This document shows, piece after piece, positions 1 through 10,599 of a stretch of DNA of 22,814 nt (its first letter is position 1; every line of letters starts with the position of its first letter). Made by a program: the position numbers and the translations under genes. Location: contig KN832581.1 of NCBI GenBank assembly GCA_000827205.1, forward strand, positions 8,252-31,065, given 5' to 3'. Source of the DNA: Plicaturopsis crispa FD-325 SS-3. Lineage: Eukaryota > Basidiomycota > Agaricomycetes > Amylocorticiales > Amylocorticiaceae. The notes beneath the pieces were generated by a model that had not been told where the DNA came from, did no database searches, and was given only the letters and a program-made list of their open reading frames with translations.

Positions 1-2560
1 ACTGAAAAAAGCCTCGGTTAGCATCGGGATCAAACGGTGAAAAAATGCGAAAACGACTTACAAAGCAGTGTGAGGCCTCGATAGAGGCCCCAAATAAACG
101 CGGAGGGCCGAACGTGCGCGGGCGGGATGGAGGCGGCGGCTGCCAGGGAATACGGTGGGGAGGCGGCGGGTGTGCGTGGCTGGCGCGGAAAGCGAGGGTG
201 CGGTGGCAGGAGGGACACAGCTCAGTCGAGCTGTGTGGGGTGCGCCGCGCGTGTCTGCTTTCAGGTTGTCGAGTGCGAGGCTGTGATCTCGGGGGAAGGG
301 GGTACGGGGGTGGTGACGTGGCTGCCAAAATGTGGTCAGCTCCTGTTTTCAGTGGTAGTGGAACACAAATAAAACTTACTTTTATAATGAATGAATGATA
401 GATACCCCTCGCATTTCTGCGAGAGGTGGCCAGGTGTTGTAGTGCACGCCGTCGAGGGGGAGGAGGACGACGACGAGGAAAAGAAAAACGAACATTGACG
501 ACGCGTTCGTCAATTTCAAACTCCGCCGGAGACACTCGAACGCTGCGCGTGTTGCCTCCGACGGCGCCGAATCGTTGTCCTGAGCAGTTATAGGGTCATT
601 ATAAAATCTGAAAATAATACACGGCCCTCGTACATACATGAGCATGAAGTGTACCAAGTCCCGATTTTTTTTAACGGTCCCAAAGTGTTCAGTGAGTAAA
701 TCACCAGCCAAAAAGCTTGCAACAGTTTGCAACACTAAGGCATGCTCACTTTACTTGCCCTGGTGGTTTTTTTGCTCTGAAAAATTAAGATTCGGTGTCA
801 GGAGGTACTAATCTACATATACATTGCTTGTAGTGATGATCCGGGCAATGTGCCTATCACCAGAGCCAGCGCGAATGCAGTGCAAGCAAAGTATTGGTGT
901 CTCGCGGAACATCCGAAATGTCCGGAATGGCTGGAATGGCGTGTTTTGAAGGGTTTCAAGCTCCTGCGATGGGCACACACACTGGGCTCCTGGTACGAGG
1001 AACATGAATATGATTTTTTCAGAATAAACTATGCAGAGGGAGTAAGCGTAGAGACAGAGTAAAGCTTGATAGCACTGAAATTTGAAGTCTTTGACTTATA
1101 GGCTCATACATATCCGTCCAAAATATTTACCGCTGCGTCTACATTCTCTAACAGTGCTCTAATATATATCCTGATTTTACCAGATTTAAATACCTATTTA
1201 CGAAGCATGTAGACGTCGACGAAAGCCGGTGTGGCCACTGTGCGCACGGGCCATCGGAACTCGGAACCAACCGACGCGTCGTCGATGGTTGGTTTTTCTC
1301 TTGCTCATCGTCTCCCACCTCCCAGCGTCGCGACACGCTACGACTGACGGCCCACCCTCCGCATCCTCGCGGAGGGTTTCTTTCTGCAGCTCCTCGATGC
1401 ATGGTGAGTTTTTTATTCTTTTTTATCCGTTGGTTTCAAGCTAACAACAATTTTCAACCAGGTTGACCCTGCAACGACGACGACGACGACGACTCCCACC
1501 TCCGCCTTCACGCGCACCACCACCGCCGCCGCCGCTGCCACGTTCACGCGCACCGCCGCCATGTACTGCGGACGCCGTCAACACGCTAGGGCCAGCCCCG
1601 CGCTCGCACACTGAAGAGGAGCTTTTCAGCTCGCGCGCGGCCTTCAAGAGCCTAGGTCGTACACGATTCGAAGGAGTAAGTCCCGAGCTATGCTCGAGGG
1701 GGTAAAAGGGGAGACGGTGTCGAGGGCCGCGACAATCTGAATTGTGAAGCACTCGTCGAACGCCTTAAGCGTCAGGGACACGATCGAGTGTTTAGAAACC
1801 ACGAAAAACTCGTGGAGAATAAGACCTTTAAAATAACAAATAATGACGACTTAGCGTCGTCCGTTAGGCGGAGCTGGGGCTCGACGCGTGATTTTCGGGA
1901 TGTTGAGAGCCTGGAAGTAACGAGTCCGGGGCCTCAGGAGGTGGGAAAAGCAGTCAAAAGCACGGAAAAGAGGCGGTAGCGGGAACGTCGAGGACGGGCG
2001 AGTTGTCTTAGCACACGGTGGTTCAAGGGGAAAAACGCGCGGTCCATTCGATGGGTGGGACGACACCTTAAGGAAATACAAAGAGTTCCCACCGCGCGCG
2101 TTCCCAAGCGCCGGTTCAGGGGCCTACAAGCGCATTCGGAAGCAAAGTCTAAAACGTTAATGAAAATAGCTGGCGCACAAAGTGGAAAAGAGGAGGGGAT
2201 GGATCGTGTAATGCATGGAAAAGGCTCGGGGAAATCGTGTTTGATACTCACCTTTCAGACTGGCCAGGACGTTCGAGGACGGCCGGGTACGTTCACGCAC
2301 ACGCTCCCTATTGACGTGCGCTCGTACCGCCATAGAGCGGAAAGTCGCGCGCGTGTTCGAAGTCCGCGGCTCGTCCCTTTTCCGGTCCGAGATCCAGTCG
2401 ATCAATGAGCGCCGAGATGGGAGGAAAATCGGTAATGAAGTAAGTTGAAAGGTCGCGGGAGAGGGGGGCAGAGGTGGAGCGCAAGAAGGGGTACGGAATA
2501 TGACAGTCCTATGAACCAGCCCATGTCCGTCTGCGACGCCGACGGCGGCCGCTGCGAGGG
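1..2560. other. No supportable gene; GC-rich, low-complexity in places
   Basis: Open frames here are short, lack recognisable domains, and overlap on both strands. I read all frames and saw no transposase, polymerase or enzyme motif. Notable content is a (ACG)n tract near 1474 followed by CCG/CCA-rich sequence, and GC-rich sequence rich in acgcg from about 1640 to 2560. A frame at 850-1062 and another at 1788-1979 have mixed amino-acid composition, but I cannot assign either one, so neither is called as a gene. Confidence 0.5.
1474..1493. repeat. (ACG)n microsatellite
   Basis: Twenty bases of uninterrupted ACG trinucleotide, followed by a CCG/CCA-rich stretch to about 1563. It opens arginine- and proline-rich spurious frames on both strands. 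Confidence 0.85.
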
Positions 2561-2562
2561 GA

Positions 2563-2638
2563 ACGCGGATGTGGCTGAGCACTTCCCGACGCGTTGATAG
2601 ACGCGGAAGTGGCTGGGCACCTCCCGACGCGTCGCGTA
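2563..2638. repeat. Two-copy 38-bp tandem repeat
   Basis: The segment starting acgcggatgtggctgagcac at 2563 recurs at 2601 with three substitutions over the first 31 bases (acgcgga-gtggctg-gcac-tcccgacgcgt pattern). The last seven bases of the copies differ. Confidence 0.75.
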
Positions 2639-2829
2639 AGAGGTCGTCCGCACGCGCGGACTCTTGTCCGGGGCTTGGGTTCTAAATTATCGCTTTCCAA
2701 CAGTTAGCCGCTCGACGCGTGAAGCGCGCCGAGCACACCCCATCAACCGCAACACAGAAAAAACCATAGTAAGATAGAAAGTCTCGAATAACTGGATTTG
2801 ACCAGAGGGCCGAAAGGCTCCTCTACAAC

Positions 2830-3580
2830 GCCCTCTGCCTGCCCACACCCACCCCCTCCGCATTCGCGCACAGCACCCACCCCCTCCGCGTCTGCGCACA
2901 CCCTCGCCCTCCGCGTTCGCGCACACCCACGCGTTCGCGTGCCCCGACGCCCTCCGCGTTTGCGCACCCCGACGCCCTCGCCCTCCGCGTCCGCGCATTC
3001 CGACGCCCTCGCCCTTCGCCATCGCGCACCCCGACGCCCTCTGCGTTTGCGCACCCCGACGCCCTCGCCCTCCACGTCCGCGCATTCCGACGCCCTCGCC
3101 CTTCGCCATCGCGCACACCCACGCGTTCGCACACACCGACGCCCTCCGCGCCTGCGTCCGCGCATCCCACGCTCTCCGCGTTTGCGCACACCGACACCCA
3201 CGCCCTCCTCGTCCGCGCGGCCCACGCCCTCCTGCGTTCGTGCACACCGACGCCCTCGCTCTCCGTGTTCGCGCGCCCCACACTCTCCGCGTTCGCGCAC
3301 AGCCACGCCCTCCGCATCCCCGCACCCCACGCCCTCCGCATCTGCGCACCCCCTCTCCATCCGCGTTCGCGCACAGCCACGCCCACGCCCTCCGCGTTTG
3401 CGCACGCGCACGCGCACACCCCCCGTTTCTGCGCACCCCCACTCCCTACGTGTTCGCGCACGCCCTCGCCCCCACCGTCCGCGCACACCCTCCGCGTTCA
3501 CCTGCACACCCTCCGCGCACCCGCGCCCTTCGCGCACATCCCCACTTCCTCCGTGCTCGCACCTCCATCCCCGTGCAGCA
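2830..3580. repeat. C-rich minisatellite, 25/31-bp units with 87-bp higher-order period
   Basis: The block is built from variants of ccctccgcgtttgcgcac plus cccgacg. Units are about 25 bp, or 31 bp where an extra gccctc is present. A higher-order period of 87 bp (31+25+31) is visible: the string gtccgcgcattccgacgccc starts at 2989 and again at 3076. The strand bias (C-rich plus, G-rich minus) and lack of stop codons produce frames of more than 200 codons on both strands, with Arg/Pro/His repeats on plus and Gly/Arg/Ala/Cys on minus. I regard these as spurious because the unit length is not a multiple of three and no start context or introns support them. Confidence 0.85.
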
Positions 3581-3589
3581 TTTTTTATA

Positions 3590-4630
3590 TACTTACACAT
3601 GTATTAGTAAATAATAAATATGTTTTTCATTCCAAACCACAAAACAGAAGGAGAAAAATAAGTGAGAAAAAGCGAAATTATAATACGAGGCATATAAGGA
3701 GTGACACGAAGGTTTGAGGAAGCATACAAAATAGCCGACACCTCCTACAAAATTTCCAAATACGGATGCGACAAAGTCGCGAGGCACCGTTGAGTAGCCG
3801 AAACACCAGAGATGCAGCCGAGAATGGAAAAATATGTGGTAGCTACTGGTTCCGAAGTTTTTCGAGCATCCGAGGCTGCCAAGGGTTGTGCCAGGTGGGG
3901 GATTCACTAGGATTGCCCAAGTGGCTGAAGTGGCTGAGGTGACGCTGCAAATTCTGCATTGCAATGTGTAGGGTGACTGACACAGAGCCAGATACTGTAA
4001 TGCAATGTGCCTGTACAATGCTAGTACATTACAATATCAGTACAATGACTGGTGGTGAGGAGACGAGGGTGTTTGGAGGAGCGCGATGGCGGCGGCGGCG
4101 GTCTGCACGGCGCTTGCGCTGCGGATTCGCCTGCCGTCGCGCTGGTGTGAGGAGACAGCGTTGGCGGAGAGGGAGCGCGGCGGCGGCAATGGCCATCTGC
4201 ACAGCGCTCGTGCTACCGCGGCGCTGGCGTGAGGAGAGTCGAGACGGCGTTGGTGTGGGTGCGCAGCGGCGGTGATGCGTCGCTCGCAAGCCTGCGTTCG
4301 TGGTCAGACTATGTGAAACAAGAAAGAGGAACATTACTCACCAGGTCACCTCGTTCTCCCTCCTCGTCGCCGCCAGCTACCCTTCCCGCCGTGTCGCAGG
4401 GTGCCGCAAAAGTGCCAGTCGAGGCAGTGAGACTTGGATTGAGTCGGTGTTTGACCGTTGTGTCCGCGTGCACATTTTGCGCCACCGGTGCCACGTCATC
4501 AATATACACAAACAGTTGACCTTTTTAAATTTGCTCGCGACGCAAAAGCTCATTTCTTTCAACTCCCATGTTCGACATTCCACATCCAATATCTTCGCCT
4601 TCGCACACTTATGCCTGTAATCTGACCTTC
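3590..4630. other. No recognised gene; degenerate GC-rich duplication near 4090-4250
   Basis: Between 4085 and 4250 two similar segments follow one another: both contain ctgcac-gcgct (4103 and 4198) and gctgg-gtgaggaga (4141 and 4223), but spacing differs (95 versus 82 bp), so it is a decayed duplication. A 141-codon minus frame (3593-4018) and plus frames at 4229-4620 have no recognisable motif and are left unannotated. Confidence 0.45.
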
Positions 4631-4635
4631 AATGC

Positions 4636-4716
4636 CACTTTATTCTTCTCCACTTCATGTAAACCACTGGGGGACGCCCCGGCTGTGCTTTGCTTGAAGT
4701 GGAGCAGAATAAAGTG
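4636..4716. repeat. Imperfect foldback (24-bp arms, 22 paired)
   Basis: The arm at 4636-4659 (cactttattcttctccactt and four more bases) is the reverse complement of 4693-4716 except for two positions. The 33-base loop contains gggggacgcccc, itself nearly self-complementary, so a stem topped by a second small stem can form. A transcribed copy would give a small hairpin RNA; as DNA it resembles a foldback element. Confidence 0.75.
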
Positions 4717-4788
4717 CTTCTGGTACGGTGCATCGTTCTTAGGTCCCTGTCTGCTCATCACTTGTTTTTTTTGTTCAGACCAAGCATT

Positions 4789-4990
4789 ATCACACATTGG
4801 TATTCCCTTTGTTGTGAGTGACGCCGGTTATTTACCATAGTCACAGAGGTCCTGGGGGTTATAATCACACATTGGTATTCCCTTTGCTGTGAGTGACGCC
4901 GGTTATTCACCATAGTCACAGAGGTCCTGGGGGTTATAATCACACACTGGTATTCCCTTTGCTGTGAGTGACGCCGGTTATTCACCACAG
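4789..4990. repeat. 75-bp tandem repeat, about 2.7 copies
   Basis: The marker cacac[a/t]ttgg or cacacactgg recurs at 4791, 4866 and 4941, an exact 75-bp period. Copies differ at only a few positions, for example ttgttgtg versus ttgctgtg and tttacc versus ttcacc. The length is a multiple of three, so a minus-strand frame (4758-4994) reads as a 25-residue repeat. There is no signal peptide or domain in it, and I treat the frame as a by-product of the repeat. Confidence 0.9.
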
Positions 4991-4999
4991 CCAATTTTG

Positions 5000-5579
5000 C
5001 TGGGTGGTAGCAGCTTATCTGTGATGCTGCTGTTATTCACTTCAGTTTACAGAGGCTCAATCCGAGTTTTCTCGATCCGAGTTTGTGTGGGTTAGCGGCC
5101 ATTCCCGTCTGCTCATACAGTTGCTACCAGTTTCTTGAGGCTTCCTCACATCTACGGTATCTTTTTCTGTTCCTTTTTTCTTCTAATTCTCTGGTACTGA
5201 AGTTTACTTTGTTTGTGTAGATCATTACACTGGCTTTTTAGCACCATTTCGACAGTATCCGGTTTGTGACCTGGGTGCCTGCCTGGGTACGTCAATTTTA
5301 ACTATATGTGTGGACATTGTTTGCTAAGTCAGCATGTATGCTAGCACTGCGCAGTTATCCCTTGGATAGCACCCTGCTTCTTTCGGAGGCATCCAAAGAT
5401 GTTATCCAATGTACGTTCTCCGAGCTATCAGTGTCAAATAACTCTCTAACTGTATTTCTCAGTGCTCGGAGGCTTAGTAAGCCTTTTACCATACGACTTG
5501 GAACATACTGACCTATAACTTGCAGATATTCGTTTTGTGTTTCTATTTGACATTTGCTGCATTATTTTCCCCTTTCCCT
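5000..5579. other. No recognised gene
   Basis: T-rich sequence. A 67-codon frame at 5308-5511 has ordinary composition but no motif I can name and no supporting splice sites; it is not called. Confidence 0.4.
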
Positions 5580-5633
5580 CAAGTCCAAGGATGCGCAGAG
5601 GGGGGACGCCCCCTCTGCGCATCCTTGGACTTG
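5580..5633. repeat. Perfect hairpin, 25-bp arms with 4-nt loop
   Basis: Bases 5580-5604 (caagtccaaggatgcgcaga then ggggg) are exactly complementary to 5609-5633, with the loop GACG at 5605-5608. Pairing stops at both ends. There is no T-run directly after it, so it does not resemble a terminator. Confidence 0.95.
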
Positions 5634-5639
5634 TCCTTC

Positions 5640-6000
5640 GCATTTTTTTCTCAATTCTCGTTTTCTGGAATTACTTTCAAACTATTCAAACTGCTTGCCA
5701 ATGTAGTGTGACCCTGCAAATCGGAAACCAGGTGTGATTTAAGTGAATAGAGTATTGAACCTATGATCCATGAGGCAGGCTACAGCTGAGTCGGTGACCT
5801 GCTGCATGGCTTGACTATGACTGATGCGGCATCGCGAATTGCATCGAGGTGCTCTCAAACTCATCGCCTAAAGTAGGTATAAATATATAGACTCCCATGA
5901 CCGTGCTAGGCTACTCGGACACGTCGTGCTGACCGTCACACAAGCTTGAATATCGTCTTGTCGTCGTAGGTTTAGTAACTCACACCCTCAAATTATCAGC
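5640..6000. other. No recognised gene
   Basis: Read in all frames; nothing attributable. It may be the remains of the upstream part of the hAT element whose C-terminus lies at 6010-6330, but no hAT catalytic motif is visible. Confidence 0.35.
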
Positions 6001-6009
6001 CAGACACCC

Positions 6010-6330
6010 TGCAGTGCGTAAGGACGTGACTTCTGCGTTGCGATGGATATCTTGCCCGTGCAAGCATCTGCCGTACCCTGTGAGCGAGTGTTTTCCTCAA
6101 GTAAGGAGACTTGCACACTGCGACGTAACCGCACCTCGCCTCGGCTGCTTGAGGCACTGCAGATCCTCAAGTTCTCCTTCCGTAAGAGCTGTTTATCCTA
6201 TACGAACAAATATGTTGTTCACGAGCAAGATCACAGTATCTCGGGGCCGCTCACGGGGTACGCCGTGAATTAATGACGGCAGGAAAATACGACGAGCTCA
6301 AGGACCTCATTTGCAACATATCGGACTAGG
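6010..6330 (+). pseudogene. hAT transposase C-terminal dimerisation domain, frame-broken remnant
   Basis: The frame 6043-6273 reads MDILPVQASAVPCERVFSSS-KET-LRRNR-SPRLLEALQILKF-F. This is the signature of the hAT C-terminal dimerisation region (the PCERVFSSSK core is typical of fungal copies). The preceding residues HPAVRKDVTSA lie in another frame just upstream, at about 6008-6040. The likely C-terminal tail ELMTAGKYDELKDLICNISD lies in a third frame, ending at the stop near 6330. The continuity of family-like sequence across three frames argues for at least two small indels. The DDE catalytic portion and zinc finger are missing, so this is a dead fragment. Confidence 0.8.
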
Positions 6331-6960
6331 TATTTACTTGACACATATTCTATTTTGTGGCATTGTAACTACTTTAACGATACCTTAACGATCCACCGCA
6401 CTGATATCGACTTCAATGAGCTGTGCTTTTGGCCGCCGCTTGGCACAAACACAGCATTTTCATTGGCTGGGCCTGACGGGCCGAAATTGGCCGGCTTAGA
6501 CCCTTGCCTCGAACCCGTCTCGAGGTGTACCTCGATTCGCTTCGAGTTTTCGAGGCGAGCAACATTTGTCGCTTCGACTCGATTCCCGGCAACACTAGGC
6601 TAACCTCATGCAGCATGTTGTTCCTCTTTGCGCTTGCTGCGCTCTGGGCACACTGATTGCATGTTGCATTGTGGCTCTATGGCCTTGCAGTCTAAGTACT
6701 TTGCTGACTATGTAGTATGTGCCGCGTATATTGTATAAGAAAGTGAGAAAATTGTATATTTAGTATAGTACAACGGACCCCGGTGTATAGTAAAAATCAT
6801 ACCTAGGAGCTCATGCACCGTACAAGAAGCTAAGAAAAACATGAACCCCCTCTCAAGGATAGATCATAGCATTAACACACACAACAGTATGTAGAATTGC
6901 AAATCAGGAGTAGACGCCATACATTACGATGATCCCTGTAATACTGTAGTCTGTGCCACC
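6331..6960. other. No recognised gene
   Basis: A frame at 6355-6603 is open but has no nameable motif. The sequence from 6700 to 6930 is AT-rich and contains many stops in every frame. Confidence 0.4.
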
Positions 6961-6961
6961 T

Positions 6962-7467
6962 TTACAGTTCCGCATCCGCAAACCACCTCCAGTCTACCCT
7001 AAGCTTAGCATCGGTAGCAGCAACACCTGGGGCCCATTTTGAAATTGGGACTTCCACAATGTTGAATAGCGAAAATGATGGGTATTTGTGGATTCGGAAG
7101 AAAAACGCCCCTGTGGTGGATCCATATGTTGTCCCTAGGCGGATGGGATTCTTAGGCTGTGCTAAGGGCCGATATGTTTCTTCGTCATCGGGTACATTGT
7201 CCCAAATTTCGGCAGGGCAGAAGACAGGCGAGTTGGTGTTGATTACGGTGAACACCGCTCCATCCTCTTTAACCCACGGTCCGTCAAGGGTGATTTGCCA
7301 AGCACTGTGTTTGCTTTAAGATTTGATTTCTCACTACTGGAAAGGCTGACTTACTTTTCCTCGTCATGATTGCCATGCTGGCTATCCTGACTCACACGCC
7401 TTCCATCAATTTCATAGACCACTGTCGTATTGATCCGCAATGGTTGAGAGTTAAATGCTATAGCCAT
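6962..7467 (-). CDS. Small two-exon gene, uncharacterised 154-residue protein
   Basis: Modelled on the minus strand as exon 1 at 7467-7355 and exon 2 at 7313-6962, joined across a 41-nt intron (donor gtaagt, acceptor aaag) that keeps the frame. The start is the first ATG (MAIAFNSQPLRINTTVVYEI) and the stop is TAA at 6964-6962. The product has no signal peptide or membrane segment. It is rich in short hydrophobic, aromatic and threonine segments (GTTYGSTTGAFFFRIHKYPS, then VDWRWFADAEL at the end), suggesting a compact beta-rich protein, possibly lectin-like; I recognise no family. Its start is 167 bp from the proposed ATG of the plus-strand gene at 7634, so the two may share a divergent promoter. 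The intron is short even for this locus. Confidence rests on the clean splice and a composition unlike its neighbours. Confidence 0.55.
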
Positions 7468-7633
7468 AGTGATTGGGCTCAGTTTAGGATTGTGTAGAAG
7501 AATGAAAAGCGTTGAATGTATGTATTAATATGGGTCCATATTTGTATGTATTTGTAAAGGCACGTGACAGTTGACTTATAGCGGCCCAACTGTGGCTCAA
7601 CGGAACTCCCCGCCGTCTCTTGCTTATTTCCTT
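7468..7633. promoter_or_regulatory. Divergent intergenic region with E-box
   Basis: It lies between two genes reading away from each other. A CACGTG palindrome (bHLH-type E-box) sits at 7561-7566. No convincing TATA box was seen for either gene. The role is inferred from position only. Confidence 0.3.
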
Positions 7634-9496
7634 ATGACTTGGGCAACATCTTATCACCACATATTACATGCAAATGCCAATACTTGGCTTAATGCAGACG
7701 CCAAGACCCGCAGGGACGACATCATTCCACGGGTTGTAAAAGCCATTGAAGAGTACCACAAAGAGCACCCGGATAGCAAGAATCCTGGTAGCACTAGCAA
7801 GTTAACAAGTGTAAGCATGATTCACAATAGAATATTCATTATATTGATAATGTCAATACAGCGCATAAGCAATTGGTTTGCCAATAACGCTGCAGGCCGT
7901 TCAAATGGACGTTCAAACGAAGGGGGCCGGACCAAACGCTCCACTAAAGACGACGGGCCTCAATTTGGACGGAAATTCAATAAACGCAACGTTGTTGAGG
8001 CCCTATACAAAGAGGCAGTGATTGCAGAATGCAACTCCCGCACTGGAAATGCACCAGCTGGATCTTCAGCTGCACTCGCAGTATATCAGGCATGCGTAAC
8101 CCATGTTTCCAATCGTTTATCCGCAGAGCAAACTGCACAAGTGGAAGCGACCGTTGAAGAGTGGAATGAGCGAGGACCACCGCCTGAAGTGCAAAGAGTG
8201 TACGTACTATTTCAGTTTATATTATGAAATGCTCAAGTAAAATTACAGAACTGCGGACAAAAGGCTACGCCCGTACATCAAGTCTTTTGTATCGGAGATG
8301 AAGCACATTTGTGGCGCAGATCTCTTAGTGTTTGCTGCATGGGAACACGGCCCAGACGCGCAGCTGGTTACGTCAAAGTGAGTGGTATTTAGCATCAACA
8401 AAAAACAAACCTACAGGATGTACACAGGTTTCAAACGGAACCAGAAGAGGTCGCAGGGATCATAGAGGCTCGTAGGGAGGAGGTCGATGTGTTCCAGGCA
8501 GATGTTTTTGCGGATTACATTGCAGACACACGTGGCAAAGGTAAAGTGAAAAAAATCTTGGATGATAGTGTCATGCGGGCTGACAGTCACGCAGCATCAG
8601 ATGACGACGAGTCCGATGACGAAGATCATGACAGCAAGTTACGAAACATCAAGAGGATTGCTGAAAATGACATTCGCACCGACGAAGGAATCTTACTTCC
8701 AGATAAAGGAGACAAATCCCTAGCTACTGCGAAGCAGTACATGAGAGTATATATCACTTTGAGATATCGTAAGTGCCCAAAAATCTACAACATTTCGAAG
8801 CTAAGAAATTTCACCTAGGGGCATTCACCAATAATCGGCGTGCCAGTGTCCCATGGAAAGCAATATCGATGAACGTCAACCACTTTATTGAAAGTGAATG
8901 CCTTCCTAAAGACTTTGCGTTTATGGATCCCTGGCATTGGAAAGAGGACGCCCTGACAAAAATATGGTCTTTCTGGATACGTCGCCAGAATCAAGGGACA
9001 CCTGGACTTATTTTTCTTAACGGTGCGCCCAAAGACTTGCGAATGCTGGGGGAAAGAAACTCGATCAGGAAAAAGCCGAAGAAATATACCGAGATCAGCG
9101 ATAAGGAGGACGAAGACGGCAGCAGCAAGAATGCTTCAATGAATAGCAACAAAGACGGGGGTGAGGGTGCGGACGATGAGGAAAGGGCCGAAGACCAAGA
9201 GGAAGATGTGATGGCAGAAGCTGACATGGCAATCGAAATGGAGGAAGAAAGGAGCAGGATCGAGGAGAAGAAGGAGAAGGGAAAGGGAAAGGCGAAAGGT
9301 ATGAAGACTTTTATTTTAAGCAGATACTATGTTGACTTTAAATTCAATAGCGCAACATATCATCCAGCCCATGAGTCCTGCAGCCCACAAGAATAGTGCC
9401 GAAGATCGACTGGCATTTCTAAAGACACTTAGCCAAGAGCCGTGGTATCAGAATTTATGTGAAGCTATTCATCAGGAAAATCAAACTGGTTCCAAA
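7571..9496 (+). pseudogene. 5' half of a multi-exon conserved-looking gene of unknown function, interrupted at its 3' side
   Basis: Six exons join in frame through canonical 49-59-nt introns: 7634 (or the frame opening at 7571)-7810, 7862-8199, 8249-8377, 8428-8746, 8806-9298 and 9351 to about 9496. They give about 530 residues. The first ATG in frame is at 7634, but the true start may lie in an upstream exon I could not define. Visible parts are: an N-terminal helical region; RISNWFANN followed by a basic stretch (GRTKRSTK), faintly like a DNA-binding helix; a block containing CGADLLVFAAWEHGPDAQL; an acidic run (DDDESDDEDHD); a VPWKAI...FAFMDPWHWK block; and a long Glu/Lys-rich coil. From memory, this organisation resembles uncharacterised proteins that recur beside KDZ transposons in Agaricomycetes. 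The frame runs into the AT-rich edge of a large insertion and stops at 9526. Confidence 0.6.
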
Positions 9497-9867
9497 GTTG
9501 CTATAAGTTGCTCTAAATTGCTCTAAGTTGCTATATAGCTCATATAGTTCACATAGACACTATAGGTAGGTGCCAACTATATAGCACCGGATAGATGGCA
9601 CCTTTTGGGTGATGTGCTATTATAGCTCGTATAGTTACACTAGATTCCATTGATTTTACAGCATTTTCCCCTGCTATAATAGCTATAACAGCTCTAAGTG
9701 CACATATAGAAGTAGGTTCAAAATCAATTTATTTGTGCTAATTTAATACAAGTACTAATCTACTATCGTAGCCCACACAATGCAATCATGACCAGTAAGA
9801 TTCCTACCCTCACAAACAGCAAACACAGGGACATTAGCACATCATCACTTGCAAAGTTGTTCCACGA

Positions 9868-10560
9868 CTCACCGCGTGTTCCGCTTCCCACTGCACGGCC
9901 TCAAAGACGTACAATAATATAGGTTCAAGCTACGGCCTGAGGGGATAAGGGAGAAGATTAGGAATTGAGAGAGGGAGTAGAGAGGGGGGAGTACACTTAC
10001 CACCAAACAAGTACTAGCGGCGCCCCAGCGTCGCAGCTCACATTGCCCAGCTAGTACCCACAAGAGTGCAGGTGGTGGGGCACAAGCTGGCATGAGCGTT
10101 AGCATTTGGGAGGGGTGTCTATAAAAGGGCGCCAGCAACGAGCGCGAACTACACGACACGCAGTGCGACGGCCGTAGCTCGTGAGCATGTTTTCAACAAC
10201 TAAGAAAGATAATGGTACTCACATTGAATGGAATAAATTGAGATCACTCCAGTCCTAAGCTGAGGAGGGTGAGGAGGGAGTGAATTGTCGTCGACCAAGG
10301 CAATGAGCATGAACGTTGAGAGGAAAGAACAGAATGAAAAATTGACGTGGCATCAATGTGCAGAGTCCTGCAATCATTCCCACGCTAATTTCCCGTTCCC
10401 GCGCGTCGACTCTTGTCAAAATTTCTCTAAGTCCAATCTGTGTCTTATCTCCCCTCCTCGCACATTCCACACAATGCCATCGCTCGGGGATCTACAAGAA
10501 GGATAGCGGGTGTCTGTGACGAGGCTCACCAAGGATCAGGTGAGTGATTATGCCTCTTAT
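9868..10560. other. Interior of the insertion, no recognised gene
   Basis: A minus frame (9869-10159) and several short frames overlap here without motifs. The segment separates the AT-rich left edge from the GC-rich repeats. Confidence 0.4.
10120..10127 (+). promoter_or_regulatory. TATA-box-like motif
   Basis: TATAAAAG stands in a GC-rich setting (tctataaaagggcgcc). The downstream frame from the ATG near 10187 is only 21 codons, so there is no gene to assign it to. It may be fortuitous or a relic promoter of the inserted element. Confidence 0.25.
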
Positions 10561-10599
10561 TAATGTCATAGCGCAACTAACGCACCCCAGCGACCACCC

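Noticed and set aside
2687-3607. Long open frames on both strands (up to 285 codons)
   Set aside because: They are produced by a stop-poor minisatellite; all phases are open at once and units are not codon multiples.
4789-4990. CRISPR-like array
   Set aside because: The 75-bp units are nearly identical throughout with no variable spacers, and the genome is eukaryotic in character.
5580-5633. Rho-independent terminator
   Set aside because: No T-run follows the stem and the locus is eukaryotic; the arms are far longer than needed.
7862-7930. Homeodomain in the broken upstream gene, based on the WFANN motif
   Set aside because: Only the short WF-N-like string matches; the rest of a homeodomain is not visible, so a DNA-binding role is left as speculation.
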